Source: Mallotus nudiflorus (taxonomy: Eukaryota > Streptophyta > Magnoliopsida > Malpighiales > Euphorbiaceae). Taken from it: a DNA stretch of 64,000 bases. The notes below the pieces were generated by a model. The model saw only the letters and a list, made by a program, of their open reading frames with translations, had not been told where the DNA came from and searched no databases. The translations under genes were made by a program, and so were the position numbers. The first letter of the stretch is position 1, and each line of letters begins with the position of its first letter. Location: positions 62,001 to 126,000 of the forward strand of contig CANTUR010000130.1 of the NCBI GenBank assembly GCA_947683625.1, given 5' to 3'. This document shows positions 51,092-62,586 of the stretch, in pieces.

Positions 51092-53915
51092 CACCACAAC
51101 ACACCATCATCATCGAGTGTGAAATCAGTGAACTTCCCTGTTCTGACATTCTCTGCAAGCTCTTCCAGAATAGGATCTCGGCTCTGAGCTACTTTAATCC
51201 TATCCCTCAGTACAGATCGTACTTTAAACTGAGCTAACAGTCCACCTGATCTACTGATCTTCATCATCAGACCTTGATCCACCAACAAATGCAACTCTTG
51301 GATCAATGGTCTTCTCTCAACACCAATGTGAGCAAGACTACCTGAGGACTTCCTACTCAAGGCATCTGCTACCACATTAGCTTTACCCGGATGGTAAAGA
51401 ATCTCGCAATCATAATCCTTCAACAGTTCCAACCATTTTCTCTGCCTCAAATTCAAATCTCGTTGCTGAAAAATGTACTTAAGGCTCTTGTGATCAGTAA
51501 ATATCTCACAAGTCACCCCGTACAAATAATGTCTCCAAATCCATAAAAGCTATTCATCAGATCCATAAAAGCTGCTGGTGCATTAGTCAAACCAAAAGAC
51601 ATCACCAGAAACTCATAATGGCCATATCTAGTGCGGAACGCTGTCTTAGGAATATCAGCTTCACTAATCCGCAGCTGATGATAACCTGACCTCAAGTCAA
51701 CCTTAGAAAAGAATTGTGCACCCTGGAGCTGATCAAACAAATCATCTATCCTCGGGAGAGGATACTTATTCTTCACTGTCACCTTATTCAGCTCTCTGTA
51801 GTCAATGCACAGTCTCAGGGTACCATCCTTCTTCTTCACAAACAGGACTGGTGCACCCCAAGGAGAAACACTGGGTCTAATAAAACCTTTATCCAACAAC
51901 TCTTGCAACTGCTCCTTCAACTCTTTCAACTCTGCAGGAGCCATACGATAGGGTGGCATAGATATAGGAGTAGTACCTGGAACCACATCTATACAGAACT
52001 CAATCTCTCTATGAGGTGGTAAACCTGGTAACTCCTCGGGAAAAACATCAGGAAACTCACAAGCAATAGGAACATCTGTGAGTGACAACTTCTCCACTGA
52101 CGTATCCCTAACCAATGCCAAATATCCCTGACAACCTTTCTTCAACAACTTCCTAGCCGTAATAACAGAAATAAGATTCTGAGGTGCTAAACTCCTATCA
52201 CCAACAAACTTAAAATCTTCTTCACCAGGAATTCTAAAAGTCACCTCTTTATTCCTGCAATCTACCACGGCAAAGTACTGAGACAACCAATCCATTCCCA
52301 AAATAACATCAAACTCCATCACATCCAACAAAATCAAGTCAACGGGTAATTCTCTATCTCCCACGAGAACTGGACAACCAGAAAGAACAATATCGGTGTC
52401 CAAAGAATCGCTCAGAGGAGTGGCAACAGACAAAGGAAAAGCCATCCTCGAAGCTTGCCAACAAGATTTAGAAGCAAAAACAGGAGAAACAAACGAATGC
52501 GTGGCACCCGGATCAAACAAAACCAATGCATCCAGGTAACAAACAGAAACAATACCTGCCATGACTGCATTAGATGCCTGAGCATCTAGCGGAGTCAGAT
52601 GGAAGACTCTCGCCTGGCCTCGACCTCCCTGCTGACTGGTAGAAGCCTGGCCAACACCTCTGGCACCTCCTCTAGTACCTCTACCACGACTCTGCTGTGG
52701 AACAAACTGAGTAGAACTCTGATGCTGGGCTGGTGGTAACTGAAATGGCATAGGTGCAGCACTAGCAATCGACTGCTGTGGGAATCGCGGAATCTGCTGC
52801 TGCTGATACCCAGAATAAGGACACGATCTGGCAAAATGTCCTGTCTGCCCGCATCTGAAACATGTCAATGGTGTCAGATAACACGGTCCCTGATGGACTC
52901 TACCGTAAGTCTGGCAAACACTGGCCGCTGATCCAGAACTACGACCACTGCTGCTGCTCGAAGCACCTGACCCAAATCTGAACGATCTACGCTGACCTCC
53001 ACGGCCATGTCTACTGCTCCGATGCACTCGCTGCTGCTGTCTCTGACTCTGCTGAGTCGAACCTCGCTGCTGACTACTCGAACCAACATGAAAACTCGAA
53101 TACGGAGTAGCCTGCAATCCACTCAACTGAACTCCCAGCTGGTAGTAATCAGGCATCGCTCCCTGCCTAACTAACCTCAGCTCAATCTCCTTAGCTAGCT
53201 CGATCACAGACTCGAGAGTAAGACCTGCTGTAGGCATACCAGCAAAAGCTGAACCCAAACCAGTAACGTACGTAGTAACCACAAAATACTGATCTCGCAT
53301 CAGATCCTCAGCGTATCTACCCAAACGAAGAAACTCTCGGGTATACTCCTCTACTGATCGATCTCCATGAGAAATACTGGTCAAACGAAGACGATAGCTC
53401 AAACGAAGAGGCTCTGGACAAAATCTCCTCATAAACCGCTCTCGAAACTGAGCCCAGGTCATCGTCATCATATAGGGCTGGATCATCTGAATAAACCAAT
53501 CTAGAGCTGGTCCCTCGATAGACAACTCAACGATCATGATCCGCTGGTACTCGATATGAGCAGTCCGAGTCCTAGTCTCAATCGCATGCAGAAAATCTAA
53601 TGGATCAGAAGTACCATCGAAAGCAATCCTGCCAACTCGGGCATAGAACAAAGCTGCCTCAGGGTCAGACATACCCTGCTGATAGGCAGGCTGAACAGGC
53701 TGAACAACTGGAGGAACAGGAACATCAAACTCAGGCTCTACAGGCTCCTCGTCCTGTAACTCTCTCTGCCTACGGCGACCTGCCGCTCCTCGAGGTCTAC
53801 CTCTGCCACGACCTCTACGTCTAACTGGCGGCTCAGGAGGTAAAACCTCGTCCTGAAAAGACTCATCATCCTCGGCCTCAATGACTGGTGGAGCGACACG
53901 CGCTCGCCTCCTCAT
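51092..53915 (-). pseudogene. gag-pol of copy B, with RT/RNase H deletion and truncated 3' end
   Basis: Starts MRRRARVAPP at 53915, open without a stop to about 51550. It has the same domains as copy A, but the protease active site reads LFDPGATHSF instead of DSG. At about 51551 the frame passes from the RT text NAPAAFMDLMN into 12 out-of-frame residues and a stop: a deletion removed the catalytic RT box. RNase H then resumes in another frame at 51525 (CEIFTDHKSLKYIFQQRDLN, LLKDYDCEILYHPGKANVVADALSR). Copy B text ends at 51092 (LDDDGVLWC). A 13-base direct repeat ATCCATAAAAGCT at 51539-51551 and 51561-51573 marks the internal deletion. Confidence 0.87.
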
Positions 53916-54096
53916 ACTGAAAAGACAAACGGAAAGATTCAGACAAAATAGACAACGGAGGAATAACGCTGAAAACTACAACAAGGAATACTTATCAAGA
54001 CATACTCGAACCTAATACACTGCAGTAGTCCAACAGAAAACACAACTTGAAAACTAGGGCCACAACTCACATAACTAAGCCCTGACACAGAACTCC

Positions 54097-54108
54097 GCTC
54101 TGATACCA
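54097..54108 (-). other. Primer binding site, copy B
   Basis: Minus-strand TGGTATCAGAGC four bases after the LTR end, as in copy A. Confidence 0.9.
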
Positions 54109-54112
54109 ACTT

Positions 54113-57100
54113 TGTCACGACCCAAAACAGGGGCCATGACCGGCGCTAGGGAACGGGAATTCTTTCGAATCCGGAACCCGTAGCAAGCCTAAAAAAAATA
54201 AAATAAATCATGCAATAACAATAACCATATAATATATATGCAGCGGAAATAAAAATCTTAAATATCACAATATCATGATACTACCCATATCAACTGGATT
54301 TAAATAAAAATCTCATCTCATCATATATATAATCTTTTAATACAAATCCAGTTTCAATATAATACATCTCTTTAAAATAAAATACATGAAATCCATTATA
54401 TTAATTCACAACTACTGCAGTGTCTAGATAAAATAAATAAGACTCGAGTAGACAGTTTACATAAAGAAGCCGGGGCGGAAGAAATCTGGCGTATCGACCT
54501 GCTACTGAGGTCTGAAGAAGTTGACTCTCCTGAAAAATAGTCAACGGAGGGGAGTCAGACCTCACTGAGTGAATTACTATAATATATATACATACACACT
54601 AAATGATAATGCATACAGTCAACAGTATATATCTAATATATATATATACAGGCAATTTCACACAGATGCAGTAAAATTATTTTTATATATTTTATCCAAA
54701 AATCATCTTTTATGAAGGATCACATAGAACCCTAGAATATCGCAACCTCAGAATAATAGTGTTAGACAACACTCTAGCCATACAGGCTCACTGAATCCAA
54801 ATATATCCACTTAATCCATTTAGACAGTAGACTGGCCCCGAGACACTAAGTCAACCGAGCTCCAGCAGTCTGACTGCCAGTGTGATTGGCCCCGAGACAC
54901 TTGGTCAACCGAGCTCCAGCAATCACACCTCCAAACCATATCTCACACGTATCAATAATCACATCAATTCAATATCCACAAATAGTTAGTATAATAGCCT
55001 AAATACTATAGGCGTACCGGTACGTACTCAGTCCTAGTGCTGCCCACTAGGTAGCACGTTCTATCGATATCCTTCATCATTAAATATAAAACATTCATTC
55101 ACAAAAATAAATGATGCATGAATTTAAATAAAACAACAATATAAACCATATATATACCGGAAATATATCAAAAGTAAACCAGGTATATTTCGAGTATATA
55201 TATGTCAAATAAATCCAATCAAATCACAAATTAAATTAAAAATATATTTAAAAACATTTTAAATATATTTTATTAATAAAACATGTATATAATTTATTAT
55301 ATACCAAAAATAAACCAAAAATATACTTAAATACAAATCACATTATTTATGCATTTTAATCAAAGTAAAACATATATTTCTAAATCATGCATCCTAAGCA
55401 TGTATACATAGTACAGTAACTCACCTAATGCGCTCCACGAGACAGGTCCGACGGGCCTGGACCACTAGTCCTCGGTCTCGGCGCAACTAAACAAGAAATA
55501 AATAATCGACATCAGAATAACCCTAATAGAAATCCTAGAATTCGATCTAGAGTATTTAAACACAGAATCGGAATTTAGGGTTCGACTGGATATCACGTTT
55601 TACGAGAATTCTACCAAAAATTCGACAGAACCTCCCCTATAAAACGGACATCTCTCTACTCAAAAGAGTAGAGCCGACCCTGCAAAGAAACACACTTCAA
55701 AAATAAACTCAACACTCAACCACAACCCCTCGGTCGGACTCCAAACTACCGACCGGGGTCCACAACACAGAATAATTCCAGATATACCAAAAATATCCTT
55801 AATTCACAGAAATACATTTTATAGGTAGAAATTACATAATTAACCTTAAAACATAGTAAAAACCGATAAAAACTCATTTTATTTGAAAAACCGTATATTA
55901 TATATATAATTGAAAATAATTCACGAAAAATAGTTTTAATTAGTTAAAAATACCAAATAATTTGTAGAAATCATTTTTATACCTTAAATAACTATTAAAA
56001 CCAATTAAATTACATTTTTAGACAATTTAGGGTAAAATTACCAAAATACCCCTATATATATAAATATACCTAAATTACTTCAAAAATTCACCAAAAATCA
56101 TACAATTATCCAAAATTAATTTTCTCAACATATTTATCAATAATATCAATAATTAAACCCAATTATCCAATTAATTTCAAATAAAACACATTTAACCTAA
56201 TTTTCTCAAAATTACATAAACTTCAATAATTAAAAAGAAATACTTAGAAATTCATAAAAATTCCAAATAAATTCCTATAATTCATTTCAACACCTAATTT
56301 AACCATAAACTCCAATTTCATAATTTAAATAATTAATTTCCAAAAATTAGAAAATAATATTAAAATATTCAAAAATACCCAAAAATCCAAACAATCTCCA
56401 AAAATTCTACAAAAATTCATACATGTATATTAAGCTACTAGGATCAACATTTGTGAGGGAAGTTTTCATTAATCAATCAATTCGAAGCTCAAAAAAAATC
56501 AAAAACCCTAATGTGACCGAATTGAGTTTTAGCTCAAACCTCAAAATCCACTTGATTTCAGGCCGAAAGGAGCCTAGAATTGGAATCACCAGAGCTCAAG
56601 GAGTCGATGAAGACCGGCGGTGCACGAAATGGTGGCCGGAATCGTCGTCGACGGCAAAAAGCTCAACTTGCTGCCATGGCGGATTCCGGGCGTTCCAGCG
56701 GGCTTCCGGCGGCCTGGTCACGTCGGAGAGGAAGAGGAAGGAAGGGGAAGGAGGTTGGTGGCAGCTGGTGGCGGCGAGGGGCGGTCCGGCGTGCTGGAAT
56801 GGGAGGCACAGTGACGGTAGTCGATCGGAAGAGAAGAAGGAGAGGGAGGGGCAAATGTGTAATTTTTCAATTCTTTTACAATTTTGACAAATATATGTAT
56901 ATATATACTTTATACTATATATTAAAATAATATTAAATTACACACATCAAATATACACCACACACATAAAAATATTAATATTTTAATAATTTATACTAAA
57001 TAAAATTAATTAAATAACAATAAAACAATTAAATACTTAATAAAATATTAGGGAAATAATAAACCCTAATTAAATAAATATACACACACCGGCTTTATTT

Positions 57101-57361
57101 AATAATTTAAAAATATGTATGAGTTCATGCAAGTCCGTAAATACATTTAAAATAATTAATAATACATTGTTTACGTGAAAATTTCCCCGAAAATGCAAGT
57201 CCCGGGAAAATTTTACGTAAAACACTGTATATAAAACACAGTAATTAAAATAGGTTTAAAATACATATCAACTCGTAAAAATATCATATAAAATACAAAA
57301 ATCATTAACACTGCATATCCCGGTACTGTGTAAAAATATTTTAAAAACACGGGATATTACA
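54113..57361 (-). repeat. 5' LTR of copy B (3249 bp)
   Basis: Minus strand: starts TGTAATATCCCG at 57361, ends GGGTCGTGACA at 54113. Closely similar to copy A's LTR over almost its whole length except the GC-rich module at about 56585-56860. Confidence 0.9.
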
Positions 57362-57560
57362 ATCTATGAGATGAGATTTGAGTTAAATCCAGTTGATTTG
57401 AATAATATTATGATATTATGATTTTTATTTCCGCTGCATATTATATGAGTATGGTTATTATTGCATGATTTATTTTATTTTTAGGCTTGCTACAGGTTCC
57501 GGATTCGAAAGAATTCCCGTTCCCTAGCGCCGGTCATAGCCCCTGTTTTGGGTCGTGACA
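57362..57560 (+). repeat. 3' end fragment of a plus-strand LTR
   Basis: The last 199 bases of a family LTR (from ATCTATGAGATGAG to GGGTCGTGACA). The left side is cut by copy B's LTR end; the right side meets element D's protease region at CCACC. It is either the 3' LTR of copy A or of another lost insertion. Confidence 0.85.
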
Positions 57561-57870
57561 CCACCACAATATAGTGCTGAGATAACCAATCTATACCCAG
57601 AATAACATTAAACTCCATCACATTCAACAGAATCAAATCAGCGGATAATTCTCTACCTCCAATAAGAACTAGACAACTAGAAAGAATAACATCAGTGTCC
57701 AAAGAATCACTTAGAGGAGTGGCAACAAACAAAGGAAAAGCCATCCTCGAAGCTTGCCAACAAGACTTGGAAGCAAAAACAGGAGAAACGAACGAATGCG
57801 TGGCACCCAGATTAAACAGAACCCATGCATCCAGGTAACAGACAAAAATAATACCTGCCACGACCACATT
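57561..57870 (-). pseudogene. Protease region of element D
   Basis: Minus-strand reading MVVAGIIFVCYLDAWVLFN then LGATHSFVSPVFASKS and ILGIDWLSQHY. It is collinear with copies A and B, but the protease triad reads NLG in place of DSG. It ends at the junction with the LTR fragment. Five bases (57871-57875) separate it from the solo LTR and are that element's target site. Confidence 0.85.
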
Positions 57871-57875
57871 AGATG

Positions 57876-60800
57876 TGTAATATCCCGTGTTTTTACATGT
57901 TTTTATACAGTACCGGGATATGCAGTGTTAATGATTTTTGTATATATATTACGATATTTTTACGAGTTGATATGTATTTTAAACCTATTTTAATTACTGT
58001 GTTTTATTTACAGTGTTTTACGTAAAATTTTCCCGGGGACTTGCATTTTCGGGGAAATTTTCACGTAAACAATGTATTATTAATTATTTTAAATGTATTT
58101 ACAGACTTGCATGAACTCATACGTACTTTTAAATACTAAATAAAGCCTACGTGTGTTTATATTTATTTAATTAGGGTTTTAATATATATAACCCTAATAT
58201 TATATTATTTATTAATCATTTATTTATTATTATTTAATTATTTTATTTATTTTTAAATTATTAAAAATTTATTATTTTATTATTATTTTATTAATATTTA
58301 ATTATTTTATTTTATTTTATTTTTCTTTTCCTTTTTTCTTTTTTTTTTCTTTTCTTTCTTTTTCTTTTTCTTTCCTTTTTCTTTCTTTTTCTTTTTCTTT
58401 TTCTCCTTCTTCTCTCCCGCGCCCGACCATCACCATTCCACCATCCCTCACCGTCTGCAACTCCAGCCACCTACCGTCGGTGTGCCTCCCGGCTTGCCAC
58501 CTGCCGTTCCCAGCCGTCCCCCGCCGCCAGCAGCTCCTTCCCCCTGCGCCGGCGAGCTAGTTTTCCATTTTTGGCCGAAATCTTCCCTTCGCCGTTTCTC
58601 CCTCCTCCGGCCCCACCGTTTTTGACACCGCTGGTCTTCATCGACTCCTTGAGGTCCGGTGAGTGTTATTCTAGCTTTGGTTTGAGCTGAATTGGTTTAG
58701 ATTTGCTTAAGTTTTGATTTTTCTATTTCGGTCACATTAGGGTTTTTGATTTTTTTGAGCTTTGAATTGATTGATTCATGAAAACTCCCTTCACAAATGT
58801 TGATCCTAGTAGCTTAATCTACATGTATGAATTTTTGTAGAATTTTTAGAGATTTTTTGGATTTTTGGGTATTTTTGAATATTTTAATATTATTTTCTAA
58901 TTTTCGGAAATTAATTATTTAAATTATGAAATTGGAGTTTATGGTTAAATTGAGTGTTGAAATGAATTATAGGAATTTATTTGGAATTTTTATGAATTTC
59001 TAAGTATTTATTTTTAATTATTGAAGTTTATATGATTTTGAGAAATTAGGGTTAAATGTGTTTTTATTTGAAATTAATTGGATAATTGGGTTTAATTATT
59101 GATATTATTGATAAATATATTGAGAAAATTAATTTTGGATAATTGTATGATTTTTGGTGAATTTTTGAAGTAATTGAAGTATATTTATATATATAGGGGT
59201 ATTTTGGTAATTTTACCCTAAATTGTCTAAAAATATAATTTAATTGGTTTTAATAGTTAATTAAGGTATAAAAATGATTTCTATAAATTATTTGGTATTT
59301 TTAACTAATTAAAACTATTTTTCGTGAATTATTTTCAATTATATATATAATATACGGTTTTACTAATAAAATGAGTTTTTATCGGGTTTTATAGTGTTTC
59401 AAGGTTAATTACATAATTTCTACCTATAAAATGTATTTCTGTGATTTAAGGATATTTTTGGTATTTCCTGGATTGTTCTGTGTTGTGGATCCCGGTCGGT
59501 AGTTTGGAATCCGACCGAGGGGTTGTGGTTGAGTGTTGAGTTTATTTTCGAAGTGTGTTTCTTTGCAGGGTCGGCTCTACTCTTTTGAGTAGAGAGATGT
59601 CCATTTTACAGGGGAGGTTCTGTCGGATTTTCGGTAGAATTCTCGTAAAACGTGATATCCGGTCGAACCCTAAATTCTGCTTCCGTATTTAAATACTCTA
59701 GATTGAATTCTAGGATTTCTGTTAGGATTATTCTGATGTCGATTATTTATTTCTTGTTTAGTTGCGCCGAGACCGAGGACTAGTGGTCCAGGCCCGTCGG
59801 ACCTGTCTCGTGGAGCGCACTAGGTGAGTTACTATACTATGTATACATGCTTAGGATGCATGATTTAGAAATATATGTTTTACTTGGATTAAAATGCATA
59901 AATAATGTGATTTGTATTTAAGTATATTTTTGGTTTATTTTTGGTATATAATAAATTATATACATGTTTTATTAATAAAATATATTTAAAATGTTTTTAA
60001 ATATATTTTTAATTTAATTTGTGATTTGATTGGATTTATTTGACATATATATACTCGAAATATACCTGGTTTACTTTTGGTATATTTCCGGTATATATAT
60101 GGTTTATGTTGTATTTTATTGAACGTCATGCATCATTTATTTTGTGAATGTATGTTTTATTATTTATTAATGAAGGATATCGATAGAACGTGCTACCTAG
60201 TGGGCAGTACTAGGACCGAGTACGTACCGGTACGCCTATAGTATTTAGGCTATTATACTAACTTATTGGTGGATATTGATTTGATGTGATTATTGATATG
60301 TGTGAGATGTGGTTTGGGGTGTGATTGCTGGAGCTCGGTTGACCAAGTGTCTCGGGGCCAATCACACTGGCAGTCAGACTGCTGGAGCTCGGTTGACTTA
60401 GTGTCTCGGGGCCAGTCTACTGTCCAAATGGATTAAGTGGATATATTTGGATTCAGTGAGCCTGTATGGCTAGAGTGTTGTCTAACACTATTTTCTGAGG
60501 TTGCGATATTCTAGGGTTCTATATAATCCTTCATAAAAGATGATTTTCAGATAAAATATATAAAAATGATTTTACTGCATCTGTATGTAATTGCCTGTAT
60601 ATATACATATTAGATATGTATTATTGACTATATGCATTATCATTTAGTGTATGTATATATATTATAGTAATTCACTCAGTGAGCTCTGACTCCCCTCCGT
60701 TGACTATTTTTCAGGAGAGTCAACTTCCTCAGACCTCAGTAGCAGGTCGATACGCCGGATTTCTTCCGCCCTGGCTTCTTTATGTAAACTGTCTACTTGA

Positions 60801-61120
60801 GTCTTATTTATTTTATCTAGACACTGCAGTAGTTGTGAATTAAAGTATTGGATTTTATGCATTTTATTTTAAAAGAGATGTATTATATCGAAACTGGATT
60901 TGTACTAAAGAGATTATGTATCTATGAGATGAGATTTTTATTTAAATCCAGTGATGAAAATGATATTGTGATATTTAAGATTTTTATTTCCGCTGCATAT
61001 ATATTATATGATTATTGTTATTGCATGATTTATTTTATTTTTAGGCTTGCTACGGGTTCCGGATTCGAAAGAATTCCCGTTCCCTAGCGCCGGTCATGGC
61101 CCTTGTTTTGGGTCGTGACA
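57876..61120 (+). mobile_element. Solo LTR (3245 bp) with perfect 5-bp target duplication
   Basis: Starts TGTAATATCCCG and ends GGGTCGTGACA. AGATG is present on both sides (57871-57875 and 61121-61125). Removing the LTR and one AGATG rejoins the gag text of D (LDAQASN followed by VVVAG on the minus strand). This is the product expected from recombination between the two LTRs of a full element. Confidence 0.93.
58310..58412 (+). repeat. Pyrimidine tract rich in CTTTTT
   Basis: About 100 bases of almost pure C/T, leading into a CCG-rich segment, present only in the solo LTR and replacing sequence found at that place in copies A and B. Confidence 0.9.
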
Positions 61121-62388
61121 AGATGCCTGAGCATCTTGCTGAGTGAGATGAAAGACTCTGGCCTGGCCTATCCTCGACCTCCCTACTGGCTGATAGAAGC
61201 CTGGTTAATACCTTTGGTACCTCTACTACAACCCTGCTAGGGAACAATCTGGGTAGAACTCTAATGCTAGGCTAGAGGCAACTGAAAAGGAACGGGTGTA
61301 GCACTAGCAATCAACTGCTGAGGAAATTATGAAATTTATGATGTTAAATAACATGGTCCCTGATAGACTCTGTCGCAGGTCTGATATACATTAGCAGCTG
61401 ACCCAGAACTACGACTACTGTTGTTGCTCGAAGCACCTGACCCAAGTCTGAACGGTCCACGCTGACCTCTATGGCCATGTCTGCTACTCCGATGTACCCG
61501 CTGCTGCTGTCTCTAAGTCTGCTGGGTTGGACCCCTCTGCTAACTACTCGAACCAATCTGAAAACTCGAGTACAAAGTCGTCTGGAATTCACCTGACTGA
61601 ACACCTAGCTGGTAATAATCAGGCATAGTTCCTTGCCTAACTAGCCTTATCTCAATCTCCTTGGCCAACTCTATCACTGACTCCAGAGTAAGGCCCGCTG
61701 TAGGCATACCAGCAAATGCAGAACCCAATCCGATGACATATATAGTGACTGCAAAGTACTAGTCATGCATAAGATCTTTTGCATATCTGCCAAGCCGGAG
61801 GAACTCTCTAATATAGTCCTTGACGGATCTATCACCTCGAGAAATACTAGTCAACTGGAGTCGATAACTCATACGAAGTGGCTCTGGGCAGAATCTCCTC
61901 ATGAATCGCTCTCTGAACTGAGCCCAGGTCATCATCATCATATACGGCTAGATCATCTGAATAAACCAGTCCAGGGCTGGTCCCTCTACTGACAACTCGA
62001 TTATCATGATTTGCTAGTACTTGGTGTGAGCAGTCCGAGTCCTTATCTCGATCGCATACAGAAAATCCAATGGATCAGACATCCCATCAATGGCAATCCT
62101 GCCAACTCTAGCATAGAATAGAGCTGCCTTAGGGTCAGACATACCCTACTGATAGGCAGGCTGAACAGGCTGAACTACTAGAGGTACAGGAACATCCTCG
62201 TACTCTAGCTCTACAAGCTCCTCATCCTGTAACTCTCTTTGCCTACAGCGACCTGCCGCTCCTCGAGGTCTACCTCTGCTATAACCTCTGTGCCTAACTG
62301 GCGGCTTAGGAGGTAAAGCCTCATCCTAGAAGGATTTATCATCCTCGGCCTCAACGACCAATGGAGCGACATGCGCTCGCCTCCTCAT
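61121..62388 (-). pseudogene. gag relic of element D
   Basis: Minus-strand start MRRRAHVAPL at 62388. Homology to copies A and B runs through MTWAQFRERFMRRFCPEPLR (61941-61759 frame) and GMPTAGLTLESVIELAKEIE (61728-61540 frame) to the QRGPTQQ-rich region. Many stops and frameshifts. The zinc-knuckle region is deleted around 61320-61345. More decayed than A or B, consistent with its being the older host element. Confidence 0.85.
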
Positions 62389-62570
62389 TCTAAAAAGACA
62401 AACAGAAAGATTCAGACAAAATAAACAACGGAGAATAACGCAGAAAACTAAATCAAGGAATACTCATCAAGATATACTCGAACCTAATTCACTGCAGTAG
62501 TTTCAAAAGAAACACAACACTGAAAACTAGGGTCACAACTCATATAACTAAGGCCCTGACACAGAACTCC

Positions 62571-62582
62571 GCTCTGATACCA
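62571..62582 (-). other. Primer binding site, element D
   Basis: Minus-strand TGGTATCAGAGC next to the 5' LTR end, still intact despite decay of the adjacent LTR terminus (TTTCACGAC instead of TGTCACGAC on the plus strand). Confidence 0.85.
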
Positions 62583-62586
62583 ACTT

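Larger units (their letters stand above)
45305..57361. repeat. Giant inverted repeat made by gypsy copies A and B, arms about 5.8 kb
   Basis: The left arm 45305-51091 (LTR, gag, protease, start of RT, plus strand) matches the right arm 57361 to about 51560 (same order, minus strand). A spacer of about 470 bases comes from copy B's RNase H. The outer ends are the LTR termini TGTAATATCCCG and its reverse complement. Flanking five bases are TACAA on the left and ATCTA on the right, so the pair was not inserted as one unit. Confidence 0.88.
51092..57361 (-). mobile_element. Gypsy copy B, 5' half with part of RNase H
   Basis: Minus-strand order: LTR 57361-54113, primer site, gag, protease, RT start, RNase H fragment to 51092. 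Integrase and the 3' LTR are missing. Its outer LTR end lies inside another plus-strand LTR fragment (57362-57560), so it originally inserted into that LTR. Confidence 0.85.

Noticed and set aside
56423..56930. 154- and 116-residue plus-strand open frames
   Set aside because: Antisense to the leader part of copy B's LTR, GC-rich and absent from copies A, D and the solo LTR.
45305..57361. A single mobile element that transposes as a palindrome
   Set aside because: The five bases outside the two ends (TACAA and ATCTA) do not match, and the flanks are different host sequences, so it was not inserted as one unit.
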